A DNA stretch of 64,000 nt from Prorocentrum cordatum (taxonomy: Eukaryota > Sar > Dinophyceae > Prorocentrales > Prorocentraceae). The number at the start of each line of letters is the position of its first letter. Positions within the stretch are counted from its first letter, which is position 1. Below are positions 1 through 10,905 of the stretch, in pieces. Below the pieces are notes generated by a model, which saw only the letters and a program-made list of their open reading frames with translations, was not told the origin of the DNA and ran no database searches. The stretch covers positions 62,001-126,000 of the forward strand of contig CAUYUJ010019949.1 in the NCBI GenBank assembly GCA_963575745.1. Reading direction: 5' to 3'. A program made the position numbers and the translations under genes.

Positions 1-2
1 CA

Positions 3-956
3 TCAATCCTTTCCGAAGCCTGAAACGCTCCTCGCATTCCCGCCCAGCCTCCCCCGGAAAGGGGGGGGCAATTGTGAGATCCAATGCGGCCGTTCCCGGG
101 CCCCCGGGGTGCCCCCCCCTGCTCCACCACCGCCGCCGTGCACTTGTAGGGTACCCCACCTCCTCCTCCATGGGGTCCAGCCCTCCCCCCCCTCCACCGC
201 CTCCGAATCTTGCTGCGCCGGGAGAGGGATGGCAAACGCACGACTGACAGATCGCACCCGTCGAAAATGGAGCCGTGCAACATCTCGCCGAACCTCGTCA
301 TCCTCGATTAGCAGCCACGGGCACTCGCCGAACCTGGTAAGTAGCTCCTTCTCGTCCGGGCACGCAGGCACGACATCTGACTAGGATATCCGTTCCAACT
401 CGTTTGGTCCAGGGGGGAAGCGTCGGGTGTCAGACCACTGGCGTTGCAGGGCATGGCCTCTCCAGCTTTGAAGGGAAGAGCGCCGAATAGCGCAACAATT
501 ATTTGGGTGCGGCAATCTTGATGCGAAGCCCCGTTCTGATACCATGAGAGACGGCGTGTGAGCAGCTCGCACGTTGTAGTTGTTAGTCCCCAGTAGTATA
601 ATACAGCCCGAGCGTCCAGCGTGCGTTTAGACCCATCCTCGTCGTGCATGCCCTCCCTTACATAGCCATCCTCCCCAGTCGTGCTAGGTGTCTGTCCAAT
701 GCATCCATCTGTTGATCACTCAGCAGACAGGGCTTCATGCCCAAGAAGAGAGAACCTTGAACTAAGCCCTGGAATATCGTGCGACGCCATGGCTGGGTAA
801 GGGGAGCGACCAGAACGAACCCATACTGTAATGAGAAGACGCCGCTGCCGTAAGCCGTCGTTCAACCTTTGGAGAAGATTGCTGGGTCGGGGTCAAGACG
901 GGGCCCAGATAACGTACAACATTTGCAACCGTGCCATCCATCTTCTTCCGCTCCAC
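3..956 (-). pseudogene. LINE-A C-terminal region
   Basis: A frame at 956-762 reads VRYLGPVLTP and later SSHYSMGSFW. The same wording class (RYLG then SMGxF) follows the RT in LINE-C at about 40,650-40,760. A second frame at 649-308 contains RRLSWYQNGASHQDCRTQII and then ALFGALPF, like the LINE-C tail segment around 41,000. The last piece (371-3) becomes Gly-rich and is of doubtful reading. All pieces are separated by frame changes. Confidence 0.6.
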
Positions 957-1055
957 CCCGTGCTCCCTAATGTACTTCCTACACGTCGTCGCCCCCTGCC
1001 CCGCGATGTATATACTCGTGCCTTGCTTTTCCTTGCTCTGTGCGTACCCAGTCGG

Positions 1056-1241
1056 CTACAGTGAACTGTCCAGGATCTCATCCGAAGTGCGTAACGCCGC
1101 AAAGATCTCATCCATGCTTGTGCCCGTTGCAAGGGGGACCGTGCGCAACAGATCACCGGCATACTTTTCGTACGACATGTCTACTGGCACCCCACACCAT
1201 TCGCCTGTTAAGATAGATGCGGACGGAATCTGTTTGCGCAC
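1056..1241 (-). pseudogene. LINE-A RT active-site segment with YAGD
   Basis: A 61-codon frame continues the RT. Residues 27-30 (nucleotides 1,163-1,152) read YAGD where active reverse transcriptases have YADD. One of the two catalytic aspartates is therefore replaced by Gly, and the copy would be inactive even without its frameshifts. The following MDEIFAALRTSDEILDSSL resembles the helix after the YADD turn in related LINEs. Confidence 0.75.
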
Positions 1242-1250
1242 CCCCAGAGC

Positions 1251-2024
1251 CTACTGATGAACTGGTTCCACGAAAGCGCCCGAGAAGCCGTGGACATTGA
1301 ATGGGTCGCTCATCACCCCACCAACCCCAGTTTTGACGGTCAGAAGGCCGGACATCGTTTCGATCTCCACCACTGACAGCCGGTAACGTTGGCAACACAC
1401 CATTCGATCACAAGGGCGAACCGATTTTTGCATGATTTTCTCCAGAATTCTTCGTTTCGTGTTGCCGAAAGCTTTGGAGAAGTCCTTCGTGGTGATGGCG
1501 TACGACCACCGCGTCTGGCGTAGCCTGTAGCCACCTATCATCGTAGACATTATAGCGTCCTCACGGCGACGATGTTTTGCGAACCCGTTGTCCAGAATGG
1601 GTAGCCTATGGGAGATCCGACGGGCGTGCCCCGCCTTACCAGTGATGGGGAGGGTGTGGACCAGCCTGCGCCCTTTCGGCCCGGGGCGCTCGTTTTTTGG
1701 AAGTCCGACGCCACGAGACCGATGCCAGTAGAGTGGCGTCATGTCGACTAGACGGACCTGGGCGAAGCCTAAGCGCAGGATGTGGTGGACCTTCCGCAGA
1801 TCATGTGGCTCCTCTGTGCACCCTAATCCGTGCTTGCGCGCAGACAGCCCGTGCAGTGGCGACAGAACCATATCCCAGATCTCCTCCAGGGGGGGGGGGA
1901 CCAGGCGGGACCACACGACGCTTCCCCGCCCTCCTGACGTATAGTCCCGAATCGTGCGGACATCCTCGCCCGCCAACTTCGGGGGAGCGTAAGACCCGGG
2001 TTTGCCAGGACTCGGATTCGCCAT
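1251..2024 (-). pseudogene. LINE-A reverse transcriptase core
   Basis: This is a 257-codon open frame. Residues 100-120 read WHRSRGVGLPKNERPGPKGR, residues 147-154 GFAKHRRR, and residues 169-177 TKDFSKAFG, the RT palm motif with its Asp (D171) retained. Further on, VGGVMSDP corresponds to the usual GxxQGDP turn. These occur in the order expected of a LINE RT. The frame ends before the second catalytic Asp pair, which follows in the next piece at 1,056-1,241. The upstream third of the frame (residues 1-90) is proline- and glycine-rich and less convincing. Confidence 0.82.
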
Positions 2025-2541
2025 CGTTTTTTGACGACCGCGTATCGGATTTTGACGAGGAGGAGTTTCGTGGGATGTCTGCAGCGGGAGGCCTCGTCAA
2101 AATGCAGGCTCGGCCTCGTCATTTTTGTTGACGACCTCGTCGGGGATTTCCGAGTCCCCTGTACCCAGGTCTTACGTCCCCCTGACAACTGTGCCACGGC
2201 GCCCTCGTCTGCAGCCGAGGTGTGGGGCACAGGCAGACCCCCGCGTTCCCGCCGCCAGGCTGCCCACTCGAGCCCCTGCGCCTCCGCCCCCCCTCCCCGT
2301 CGGCCCCCGACGCCGACGGGTGAGCGGTCCACACCTCGCGGCCCAAGGGCGGAGGCCCCAGCCTGCGGCCGTCCCTCGGCTTCGCTCCGGATCGGGTCCT
2401 GGCCGCCCTCCTCGAGGGGGTCCTCGCATCCGCAATCCGCCTCTCTCTCCGCGCCTCCTCGACCATCTCAACGAGCATCCTCCTGTCCTCCTTCCGCGCT
2501 CGTCGTCGTTCGCTGAGCAGCAAAGCAGATAACCTCCGGAG

Positions 2542-3051
2542 CTATTCCTCCACCTTGTTACGCTTGTCCTCCCTCTCCATATCCGCCCCACCGATACTGT
2601 GTAACTTGGACTCCGTAAGTCGAAGACAGAGACGCAGTAACGCACGACGAAGTTTTGCCACGCTCGGGTCCGAGGTTTGAGGTTTACGGGCACAGTGTCG
2701 GTGTCCAAGGGTGGTAAGCACAGCCTCCCTTTTCTCGAAGAAGGTATCAGCCGACCCTGTCTCAGCGTAGCCCGTGAACCCGGCTTCGCGGGCTTCTTGT
2801 TCCGCCGCAACGAATTGGAGGAATGGGTTCTTTTTCCTACCATTGCGGACAGCCTGCATCAACGCCGTGGGGTCCATTTCTTTGGGGGGCATGTGGGGCA
2901 GCATATGCTGGTCCGTCTCATACTTCAGGGTAAGACATACGGGTAAATGGTCACGTGGGGGTATGCCACGCACTGCTTGCAGCCGAGCCCCGAGGGGCTG
3001 TAAGACCTTGCATTGCTGAATGCGATCGTGGCACCAGGCTGCCATGAACAA
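2542..3051 (-). pseudogene. LINE-A EEP-RT linker
   Basis: A 169-codon open frame begins with the EEP tail and continues with a charged helical linker (MDPTALMQAVRNGRKKNPFL near its middle). This is the kind of region that separates endonuclease and reverse transcriptase in LINE polyproteins. No catalytic motif is expected here. LINE-C has the equivalent at 38,864-39,653. The 500 bases between this piece and the RT (2,025-2,541) are GC-rich and gave no recognisable peptide. Confidence 0.6.
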
Positions 3052-3784
3052 TAATCAGTTGGAGACGACGTGGGAGGGTTCGATGACGAATAGAAGGTAT
3101 CCTCGATCGGGGGAAACGTAGATGGGGCCACCAGACGCTGCTCGTCAAGTAGCTAGCGGACCTCTTCACCCGCTCCGCGCCGACAGGACTCTCGATTAGG
3201 GTATGGGCCAAGGGAAGCATCTGTCCAGACACCCGATATCCTCGAACAGCCGAGACCGTCATTAAGGCTGGCATAGAAAAAGAGGGAGCGTGCGGGCCTG
3301 AAGCTCTTGCAACAGTTCTCGCCACCACTTGATCAGGGCCTGGACAGTAGCGCAGTATGACCCTGCTTAACCACGTTTGGATGGTCGCGGTAAGTAATAT
3401 ATGGCTCCGAGCGTCACGTCAATGGCACCGCGCTTCACCCTGGCCGCCACTGCACGTCCCCCACAATTGGCCGGGGGCCCCCACACCTGAATAACGTCTT
3501 TGTCCCGGTTTTCTAGGCCTAAAACAACTGCACACCCCGTAGAACTATTAGTAAAGGCTCCTGGAGTGTAGACCGACTCGACCACCAACCGTCCGTCGAC
3601 ACGACGGTATTCCTGTCCCCTTCCTGGCCCGTTCCTTGGTCCCCGACAGCAAGAGGAAGTCAGGTCAGTCCGTGGCGGCGAGCAGCTCGTGGAGCCGATC
3701 GCCCGTCGCATGCATGGGGTTGAAAGCAAGAATCCGCAAGGCGGACCTCGCCACAGCGCCCGCGCTAACGCCATGGGCACGCAT
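2951..3784 (-). pseudogene. LINE-A EEP endonuclease fragments
   Basis: This domain nicks target DNA for target-primed reverse transcription. The N-terminal piece (3,784-3,665) contains LRILAFNPMHATGDRLHELL, like the first strand of EEP domains, then hits a stop. The middle piece (about 3,640-3,367) reads GCAVVLG, then VIQVWGPPANCGGRAVAARV and GAIYYLPRPS, typical of the central EEP strands in LINEs. The end of the domain reads RDHLPVCLTLKYE near 2,960, matching the terminal catalytic-His motif (usually SDHxPV, here RDH). Frame changes and stops separate the pieces, so no functional enzyme is encoded. Confidence 0.72.
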
Positions 3785-3867
3785 GGAGGAGTTCTCCGAC
3801 CCCTCGGCACTGTGTGGGAAGTGCCGTGAACCCCCAGTCCTGACGGGCTCTGAGCCGTCCTGGGGTT

Positions 3868-3957
3868 GACGAGGAGGAGGAGGAGGAGGAGGAGGAGGAG
3901 GAGGAGGAGGAGGAGGAGGAGATGGATACCGAGGAGGTGGAGGAGGAGGTGGAGGAG

Positions 3958-3988
<31 letters not shown>

Positions 3989-3990
3989 GA
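3868..3990. repeat. (GGA)n tract
   Basis: An almost uninterrupted GGA/GAG triplet array, imperfect after 3,920. It makes all plus frames open and gives artificial poly-Arg/Glu/Gly and, on the other strand, poly-Pro/Ser ORFs. It lies just upstream of the 5' end of LINE-A. Confidence 0.95.
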
Positions 3991-6195
3991 AAGGACGGAG
4001 GAACAGCAGGCGCAGTGTACAGCCAACCACCCGCGGAGCCCACCCATCAGCGCCTGCACCTTCCTCAGAGGCCGCCTCGCTCATGGGAGCCCGAGGCGTT
4101 GGGACGGGGAGCCTCCCCCCCCTCCCCCGGGACAGACCTCCATCGAGATGGGGCGGCCCGGCGGCCCAGCGTCCGAGCGTCCGCCTGCGGCGCGCGGCGG
4201 GGGCCGTCGGGGGGCGTGCGGGCATCCCTGGCGGGTCGGTCCAGCCGTGGCCCGCGGAGTGATTTTCGCGAGCCCTCGCTGCTGTAGGCGTATACATCAC
4301 GTGACGGCAGTTGCCGCTGCCTGGACTGTGCTCTCGAGTTTGCTGGTCTGCTGGCTTGCTGGGAGTTGGCGCTTGACTCCAACCCACGTCCAACACAGGA
4401 GCCCGCCAGTCCTCCCTCGGGCCCACCCGCGGGAGGGCCGTCCACCGACCACCTCGCCGACCCCAGCCGTGCCGATCCGGGGTCCGGGATCGGTTCATGC
4501 GCCCTCCTGGCTTGGCGAGGGAGGTGGCAGACACCGAGGCTGGGCCCAGGTTCGGCACGGCGGGATCGGTCCCCCGAGCACCCATCCGTGTGCAGAGCAG
4601 CCAGGCCCAGGCTACTCCCGAACCGGAGCCTCGGGGCGGATTTCTTCCTGCGGGTCTCGTCCTCCAGGGGGCACCTCACTGGGCCGCGGGACCGTTGAAC
4701 CAACACTCGGGGTGAGACACCGAACCTGGGGAAGGGGCCGGGGCTTCGAGGAAGCCGCACCGGGGAACGCACGGAATCGTTTCTGGGGGCCTGCCTCGAG
4801 CTCGCCCGCCCGGGTGCAGAGCAGCAGGGTACTTCCTTTCAGGAGGAGAAAACACACAGACACAATCAATCGTCGATTTCCTTGAAAATATAGGAAAATA
4901 TGGGAAGTGTGGGGAAGATAAAAAACAGAAGATATGAGAAAACATTGGGAATCGTCTTATTTGTGTCTATTGATTTGTGTGTCCCAGCGCCCCTTCACAC
5001 TTATTGACTCGGAGATTCCGAGCCCCAGGTCAGTGAGTTGTGTTGGACATTAGGGAGCTGTGTTGCCAAGCAGTTCCGATCGCAGAAGCAGGTTTGGTAT
5101 CCAGACTCCATGTGGATATTGGGACGAATGCGCGGCGGGTAATTCTAGAACCTTTTGATTAGTATGTAGATGTAGCTGTCTCTGGGACGTCAGACATGTA
5201 TGACTTGATTGGATACGACAGTCTCATTGTTGAACGTAGTTAGCTGACACAACAGGGATGTTCTCACGGAGTTGAAGTTCAGCGCGGCGCCGCGCAGGCA
5301 CATGGTTTATTTTGTTAGAAGTATTCATGAGCGGTGTTGTTAACAGTACCAGTCAGCATTCAGCACTTGCCCATTCGTGCGATCGGCATGTGTGGTATAT
5401 ATGCATCTGGATATGATGCCACCGTGCATGTCGATGAAGCGAAGGATCAAGACATATATCTTTAGAGACAGGTATCATGTACACACAATGTGTTCCGAAC
5501 ATAACGGAGCAGTGAGTTTGAACACGTACGGGTGCAGCTTCACACATATGTATATACACAAATGTGTAACAAGGGAGCTTACAAAACACACACACACACA
5601 CACAGCAACAGCGGCGAGCAGTTCAATTGGACGGTTGGCCCGATATTTTTTGTTCACCCTGCTCAAGCATATTCAGTGTGAACATGTGCTGGTATTTTTC
5701 CCAACCCTCCTGTGGGTTGGGTTCTCGTTTCGACTTCGCAGCGCCGCGCGTTTGCCTCTCCTCCTCTCCCTCCTCGTCTCCCTCCGTTCTCCTGTCCTCT
5801 TCCTCTTCATCCTTTTCAGGATCGGTACCGTTATAGTCATCACAACCACTATCATCATAACTACTACGCCGCTAAAAGTTCGTCATGTTTTTAAAGAGCG
5901 TCAGACTGATGCAGATTTCGCCTGTGACTTCCGCGCCAAGCTGCCCCCCTTGCCCCTTAGAATCCTAGCGGGCTGGGTTAAGAGCGGTCGGGTCCAAAAT
6001 CCGGGATTTCTATATCCGGGATTACCTCCAGTTATATAGTAGTATCTTCTAAAACTGTATAGTTTTCATACACTGCGTAAAAACACGCGGGCTCAGACAT
6101 CCCATCGGGCGGGATCTTGCCTTGCCAGCGCAAGATGATGAAATCCCAATGTATGACGAAATTCTTGTAACGCTGATGTATCACCATCACCACGA
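3991..6195. other. No gene recognised: GC-rich then AT-richer unique DNA
   Basis: 3,991-4,830 is GC-rich with open but unconvincing frames on both strands. From about 4,840 the composition shifts abruptly to AT-richer unique sequence, continuing to about 6,190 with a short (CA)n at 5,587-5,603. No domain, repeat array or RNA gene was recognised in either part. Confidence 0.5.
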
Positions 6196-6199
6196 ACAG

Positions 6200-6611
6200 C
6201 TTCCATGATCACCATCCCGGAGCTCCACCGAAGGCCCCACCCAGTGGTAGCATCCGCCTGGCTATTTGGGCCCAGTCTGGCACACACACACACACACACC
6301 TCACACGTTGCGTGGCCCCACAGCGAGCTCCAACGAAGGCACAAGTGGCTGCGTCCGCATGGCTACTTGGGCCCATGCTGGCACACCACACACGTTTCGT
6401 GGCCCCTCAGCGAGCCCAACCAAAGGCCCCAGTGGCTGCGGCCGCGTGGCTACCCGCACCCATTTTGGCATACACCTCTCACGTTTCGTGGCCCTGCAGC
6501 GAGCTCCACCGATGGCCCAAGTGGTAGCGTCCGCATGGCTAGTGCGGCCCATTCTGGCACACCCCTCATTCGTCTCGTGGCCCATTCTGGCACACCACAG
6601 GGAGGTCCACC
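6200..6611. repeat. ~85-bp minisatellite, left block
   Basis: About five imperfect units carry the word GAGCTCCACCGAAGG (near 6,218, 6,325, 6,410 and 6,499), followed by a GGCTACTTGGGCCCA-like word and a GGCACACC-type stretch. The same unit in the same orientation resumes at 12,901-13,275. The block ends with CACAGGGAGGTCCACC at 6,596-6,611, which is repeated exactly where the right block begins. Confidence 0.85.
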
Positions 6612-6689
6612 CAGTGCAGCAACGGCAGTCTGAGTGCCGCTTCAGTTGGCACATGGGTAACATCTCCATTTAGGCTAATATCTTGCGGT

Positions 6690-7245
6690 AGGATTGTGTC
6701 CTGGGGTGTCGGAGGCATCCCACAGGATCGCCCGCACAAGTTGTACGGCGTGATCAAGCATATGGCAGATTTGGGCATCGAAATGTTCTGTCTCCAAGAG
6801 AGACGCTATGTCTTGGTTCGCCCGTGTACGATTTCGAAGGCCACCTTTGTTTTATGTTGTCAGTACTTGAAAATGAAACAAGGGAGTCCGCTGGCGTGGG
6901 AGTCATCGTCGCACCATGAGCGAAGAATGCTGTAAACTTATACTTACAGTATAACGAAAGAATGGCGAGCTTACGTATACGGGTCTCTGGGGGGCATCTT
7001 GTCGTTTGTCACAGTCTGCGCGCTCACAAATAAGCGCGAATACGACGTCCGACGCGGTTCCTTTTTTCTGATCAGGGCACCTTTACCAGGAAATGCCGTT
7101 CCCATGGGCCAGCGATGTTGCTGGGGGATTTCAGCGCAAGGTTGTTGCAACAGTATGCAGGGGAAGAGCATGGTGTCGGACAGTTTCCGTTTCAAAATTG
7201 GTAAATGGGATTTTCTCAAACAGAGAACTGTTGGTATAGCACCCC
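6690..7245 (+). pseudogene. LINE-B EEP endonuclease fragments
   Basis: The piece at 6,696-6,935 reads VGGIPQDRPHKLYGVIKHMA then LGIEMFCLQERR, matching the EEP N-terminus where the catalytic Glu follows LCxQE. A second piece from 6,999 reads MSFVTVCALTNKREYDVRRG. The frame covering 7,128-7,190 then gives GDFSARLLQQYAGEEHGVG, corresponding to the GDFNA motif with the catalytic Asp. In FSA the usual Asn is Ser. Frameshifts and a TAA interrupt it, so this is the remains of an endonuclease. Confidence 0.8.
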
Positions 7246-7309
7246 GCAATTGCCGATAAGAGTGAGGGGGCGGGCGCGGGCGACGCGGGCGTCGAGCCGG
7301 CGGACCTCG

Positions 7310-7515
7310 TGGCCCTCACTTTCCTTGTCGATGGTGCCCTCCTCTTCCTCCTTCTCCTCCTGCTCCTCCTCCTCTTCCTCGTCCGCGTCCTCGTCCTCAT
7401 CGTCGTCGTCGTCGTCGTCCGCCTCCTCCTCTTCCACCTTCTCCTCCTCATCCTCCTTTTCCTCCTCCTCCTCCTCCTCTTCCTCCTCCTCCTCCTCCTC
7501 CTCCTCCTCCTCTTC
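7310..7515. repeat. (TCC)n tract inside LINE-B
   Basis: An imperfect TCC/TCG triplet array giving poly-Leu/Ser/Pro on one strand and poly-Glu/Arg on the other. It begins soon after the EEP fragment ends and probably expanded, or was inserted, within the element. Confidence 0.9.
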
Positions 7516-7689
7516 CTTCCCATCCCGGTCCTCCCCCCTCCTCCTTTCCGTCGTCGTCCTCCTCCTGCCCCTTCTCCTCCCTCCTTTCTCGTCGCCCCCC
7601 TCCGTCCCCCCCTCCTTTTCCTCTTCGCCCTCGCGGGCGAGGGGGGAAAGGAGGGGGTGACGGAGGGCGCTTTCCCAAACCAATGCGAG

Positions 7690-8065
7690 CAAACCCGCCG
7701 CAGGCGCCGATTTGCGTGCTCTGACAAGTTCAGCGCGGGGGGGATCGCTGGTGGGCCACCCGGGACGAATGCAAAAACAGCCTGCCGCAGGCGCCGAATT
7801 TTGGGTTTGTTCAGTGAACGTAGTTTGGGTCGCGGGTGGGTCGCGGGTTCCCCAGTTCCACCTGGAAGGAATTCAAAAACAGCCCGCCGCAAGCGCCGGA
7901 AATTTGGATATGTGCACTGAACAATGTTTGTGTCGCAGGTTCTCCGCCTGGAACGAATGCAGAAGAAACCCGCCGCAGGCGCCGAACATTTGGCTTGTTC
8001 TGTGGGTCGAAGGTTTTCAACTTGGAACGAATGCAAAAGAACCCGCCGCAGGCGCCGAAAATTTT
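7690..8065. repeat. ~90-bp minisatellite, about four to five units
   Basis: The units share CCCGCCGCAGGCGCCGAA (7,697; 7,781; 7,881 with one change; 7,969; 8,042), usually preceded by GGAACGAATGCA-type sequence. The spacing is irregular, between about 75 and 100 bp. The array runs directly into the GGGTCGC array. Confidence 0.85.
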
Positions 8066-8069
8066 GGGT

Positions 8070-8520
8070 GGGTCGCGGGTTGGGTCGCGGGTGGGTCGCG
8101 CGGGTGGGTCGCGGTGGGTCGCGTGTGGGTGGGTCGCGTGTGGGTCGCGGGGTGGGTCGCGGGTGGTTCGCGGGTGGTTCGCCGGTGGGTCGTGGGCGGG
8201 TTGTTGGGGGCGTCGCGGGATGTGTCGCAGGCGGGTCGCGGGGTGGGTCGCGGGTGGGTCGCGGGTGGGTCGCGGTGGGTCGCGTGTGGGTCGCGGGTGG
8301 GTCGCGTGTGGGTCGCGGGGTGGGTCGCGGGTGGTTCGCGGGTGGTTCGCCGGTGGGTCGCGGGCGGGTTGTTGGGGGCGTCGCGGGGTGTGTCGCGGGC
8401 GGGTCGCGGGGTGGGTCGCGGGTGGGTCGCGGGTGGGTCGCGGGGTGGGTCGCGGTTGGGTCGCTGGTGGGTCGCGGGGTGGGTCGCGGGTGGGTCGCGG
8501 GGCGGGTCGCGGGCGGGACG
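8070..8520. repeat. GGGTCGC(GGGT) array with 168-bp higher-order period
   Basis: A run of GGGTCGC and GGGTCGCGGGT units. A marker word TTGTTGGGGGCGTCGCGG occurs at 8,201 and 8,369, giving a 168-bp higher-order unit of which two copies are clear. It is strongly G-rich on the plus strand, so G-quadruplex formation is possible. It encodes only artificial Trp/Val/Gly-rich frames. Confidence 0.88.
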
Positions 8521-8529
8521 ACGACAATC

Positions 8530-9235
8530 AACAACAACAAGCAACAACAACAATAATCCGCATCGCGGAATTCCACTTCAGCCACGCACCCAGGGACAGT
8601 GAATGACCGTTCGGTTCAGCCCCCTCACTCTGATAATTGTGCACAAGCATGGAGGCCTGCATCACAAATACGGCTTCCGACGTGGGCAAGCACGCCAAGG
8701 CCATTTATACAACGTGAGCGCGCGCCCAATGGCCCAATGGACATCATACAGCTTGGGAGTCTTGAGCAACTGGATCATGTAATCTTCGATTTGGGATTGG
8801 TTTTCAAATATACGGTTCGTGTGGAGCGACAGATCCAACATGTTGCAAACGCACCATATTGCACATATCGCGGGTTTGGAAATTCATACTCTTATCACTG
8901 AAGGTTCCCGCCGGGAACAAACATATGATTGGAAAACGTTCCGGGAACCCGAGACCACGCAGGAATACGCATAGGGATGTGCCGAACGGTGGAACAGCAC
9001 ACCGCAAAACCACTCCATCCAGACGAAAGCCAAGACTATTGTTACATGCGTGTTGGAATAAGCAAAAGAGCATATACCGCTTCTGCTGCTACCCCGCACC
9101 AGGCTTGGATTACGCAGCGGACTTTGCGCTGATCGAGCAAAGGAACGCGTCTAGACACGGCAATGGCGACAAAGGCGAGGGCAAACAAACCAGCAAACAG
9201 TTTTCATTTTCTACGCAGAAGGAAGAATTTGCTGG
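8530..9235. other. LINE-B inter-domain region, not decoded
   Basis: This lies between the repeats and the RT. It has moderately open plus frames but no peptide clearly assignable to the EEP tail or linker. A possible trace is SLEQLDHVIFDLGLVFKYTV near 8,760-8,820, which could be the decayed end of the EEP domain. This is only a suggestion. Confidence 0.4.
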
Positions 9236-10174
9236 GTGATTCCGTCGGACATGGTGGTTGCGAGGCGCTGTTTGAGGAACGGCCGGCCATCTCAGCATGG
9301 GCGGTTTCGCGAGTTCAAGAGGAACCTTGTGGACGTTGAGTCCACAGCGGAAAAACTATCGCTGATTATTCTGACAACGAGCAGTGTAAGTTTGTTCCGA
9401 ATTCAGCGGCCCCCCGCCCATTTCGTACAACACCGAGCAGGCTATTTCGAAGTAAACACGCATGACACTAAATTGAAAAATTGCGTCGGAACGTCAGGTG
9501 TCTACGCGTACAACAAGCAGCCGGCAATGATGGTGCCGCCAGATTTGTGACGAGTACTGTGGCACCGTGACGTAACATGGGCAGTGCTGCTGGATCTCTG
9601 CAGTGCGCCTTGGCAGCAGAAAGACATTCCAGAAAAATGGCGGGAAGTTTCTGTCGTCACTATATTCCAAAAAAGTGATACGTCATTACCGAACAACTAC
9701 AGGCCAATATCGGCGCTTAGTGGTGGATGCAATGTTTTGGCGAATAGTATTTTACATCGCTCGAAGAATTTCGGGGCAGAGGAATGTCTGAGAGCATCTC
9801 ACTGCGGGTTTCGTCCTGAACGCGGTACGCCAGACGTTCTTTTCTTGGCGCGACGGCTGATTGACGCCACGCTGGAAGACAAACAGGCGAGTTTATCCGC
9901 ATTGCTGCTTCATTTGAGTAATGCTTTCGGCATAATCAGAACCGCAGGTTTGATAGGTGTTGCCAACCATTTTCGCATTCCTCCGGCTATGGTCGACACA
10001 GCGCAGGCGATATACCTTGTTTGTCAGGGCGTTTATAGTCAAATATCGCAAAGTTTGTACATCCTCGAGAGTACAGGCGGCAGGTTTAACAACATGATGC
10101 CCATTTTCACCGTGTTTGATCATCGTGATGTTTGTTCTCTTGGAGTCGGACGACAAAACATTGGATCATTATGA
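9236..10174 (+). pseudogene. LINE-B reverse transcriptase core
   Basis: The main frame (9,584-10,174) is 196 codons. Residues 15-20 read IPEKWR, 37-43 NNYRPIS and 75-82 GFRPERGT, the classical fingers and palm motifs of LINE reverse transcriptases in correct order. At residues 107-115 it reads LLLHLSNAF, where the family has DLSKAF. The first catalytic Asp is replaced by His, so the enzyme is dead. After residue 150 the GxxQG region is not readable. The upstream frame 9,236-9,550 is compatible with the linker but carries no diagnostic motif. Confidence 0.88.
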
Positions 10175-10190
10175 TTACAATCGTGATTCA

Positions 10191-10268
10191 ATGAAATACT
10201 TGGTCAGTAAAGGTGTGTTGTATACCGACGATACAATGCTTGTGGCCACCAGCCCGGAAACTTTTTAA
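10191..10268 (+). pseudogene. LINE-B RT YxDD box fragment
   Basis: A 25-codon frame ending in TAA contains YTDDTMLVA. YTDD at 10,221-10,232 corresponds to the YADD catalytic turn. Both Asp residues are kept, although the partner Asp in the upstream fragment is lost. It is too short to stand out among ordinary ORFs and makes sense only as a continuation of the RT after a frame change. Confidence 0.8.
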
Positions 10269-10294
10269 ATTCATTCATACAAGTTCGGGAATAT

Positions 10295-10905
10295 TTTGGG
10301 TTGGAGCTCGACGTTTCGAGAACAATCGTGCAGAGAGTACATTCGGAAGCAAATGTCGCAGGCCCGGATCCCGGATGGAGACCCCATCCCAGGCAAGGAC
10401 CACGCAGTTATCTCGGAGGTTCATTGAGCACCGGCGGGGGCCCCAAAACATCATTTAGAAGAAGGATCGGGGCAGCGATTCGAGAGGATTTGCACAGTGT
10501 GGAATCATGCCAACCTCAGCAAACATTGCAAAACTAAATTGCTGTATGCTTGTGTTTCTCGGAGCTACTGCACGGACCGGACACTTGCACGTTATTGTAA
10601 GCCGACCGGGGCAGATTCGACGGCTTCCAAGTTGAATGCCTCCGAAGAGCTGACAAAATACAGCCTGCGTGTTACTCGTTGATCAGCATTGCCACAGTGG
10701 GGACGATCACAAACTCCAAGCCGTTATCAGTACTTCCGCTACAGCGGCACTTGCGATTTTATGGTAAACTCGCAGCAGATTGCCCCGACATCCTTCCGGG
10801 AAATATGATTTTTGAGACGGGAGGCCGTGCAACACGCTGCCGAGAGAATGGGACCGTGTTCGCGCCAGGGAGCGCCCCCCCGCCTGCAGTGGACCAAATA
10901 TAAGG
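10295..10905 (+). pseudogene. LINE-B C-terminal region
   Basis: Three overlapping frames can be chained. 10,301-10,537 contains YLGGSLSTGGGPKTSFRRRI and GAAIRED, the stretch that follows the RT in LINEs. A frame from about 10,490 reads WNHANLSKHCKTKLLYACV, the usual interior helix. 10,679-10,903 contains LQRHLRFYGKLAADCP, resembling the terminal LINE motif. At least two frameshifts separate them. No zinc-knuckle or RNase H motif was recognised. Confidence 0.75.

Larger units (their letters stand above)
1..3784 (-). mobile_element. LINE-A, decayed non-LTR retrotransposon
   Basis: Read on the minus strand, consecutive reading frames give, in LINE order, an endonuclease/exonuclease/phosphatase (EEP) domain (3,784 to about 3,000), a linker (to 2,542), a reverse transcriptase (2,024 to 1,056) and a C-terminal region (956 to 3). 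The pieces lie in different frames separated by stops, so the copy is dead. The 3' end runs off the left edge of the window, and the 5' end lies near the GGA tract at 3,868. Its C-terminal wording resembles LINE-C at 38,160-41,390, so the two probably belong to one lineage. Family assignment is by motif recognition only. Confidence 0.8.

Noticed and set aside
5353-6039. 220-codon ORF in AT-richer DNA
   Set aside because: Its peptide passes through (CA)n and pyrimidine-rich stretches with no motif or coding-like composition.
8070-8520. Telomere-like array
   Set aside because: GGGTCGC units are not the TTTAGGG-type telomere repeat expected for dinoflagellates, and the array is internal to a LINE.
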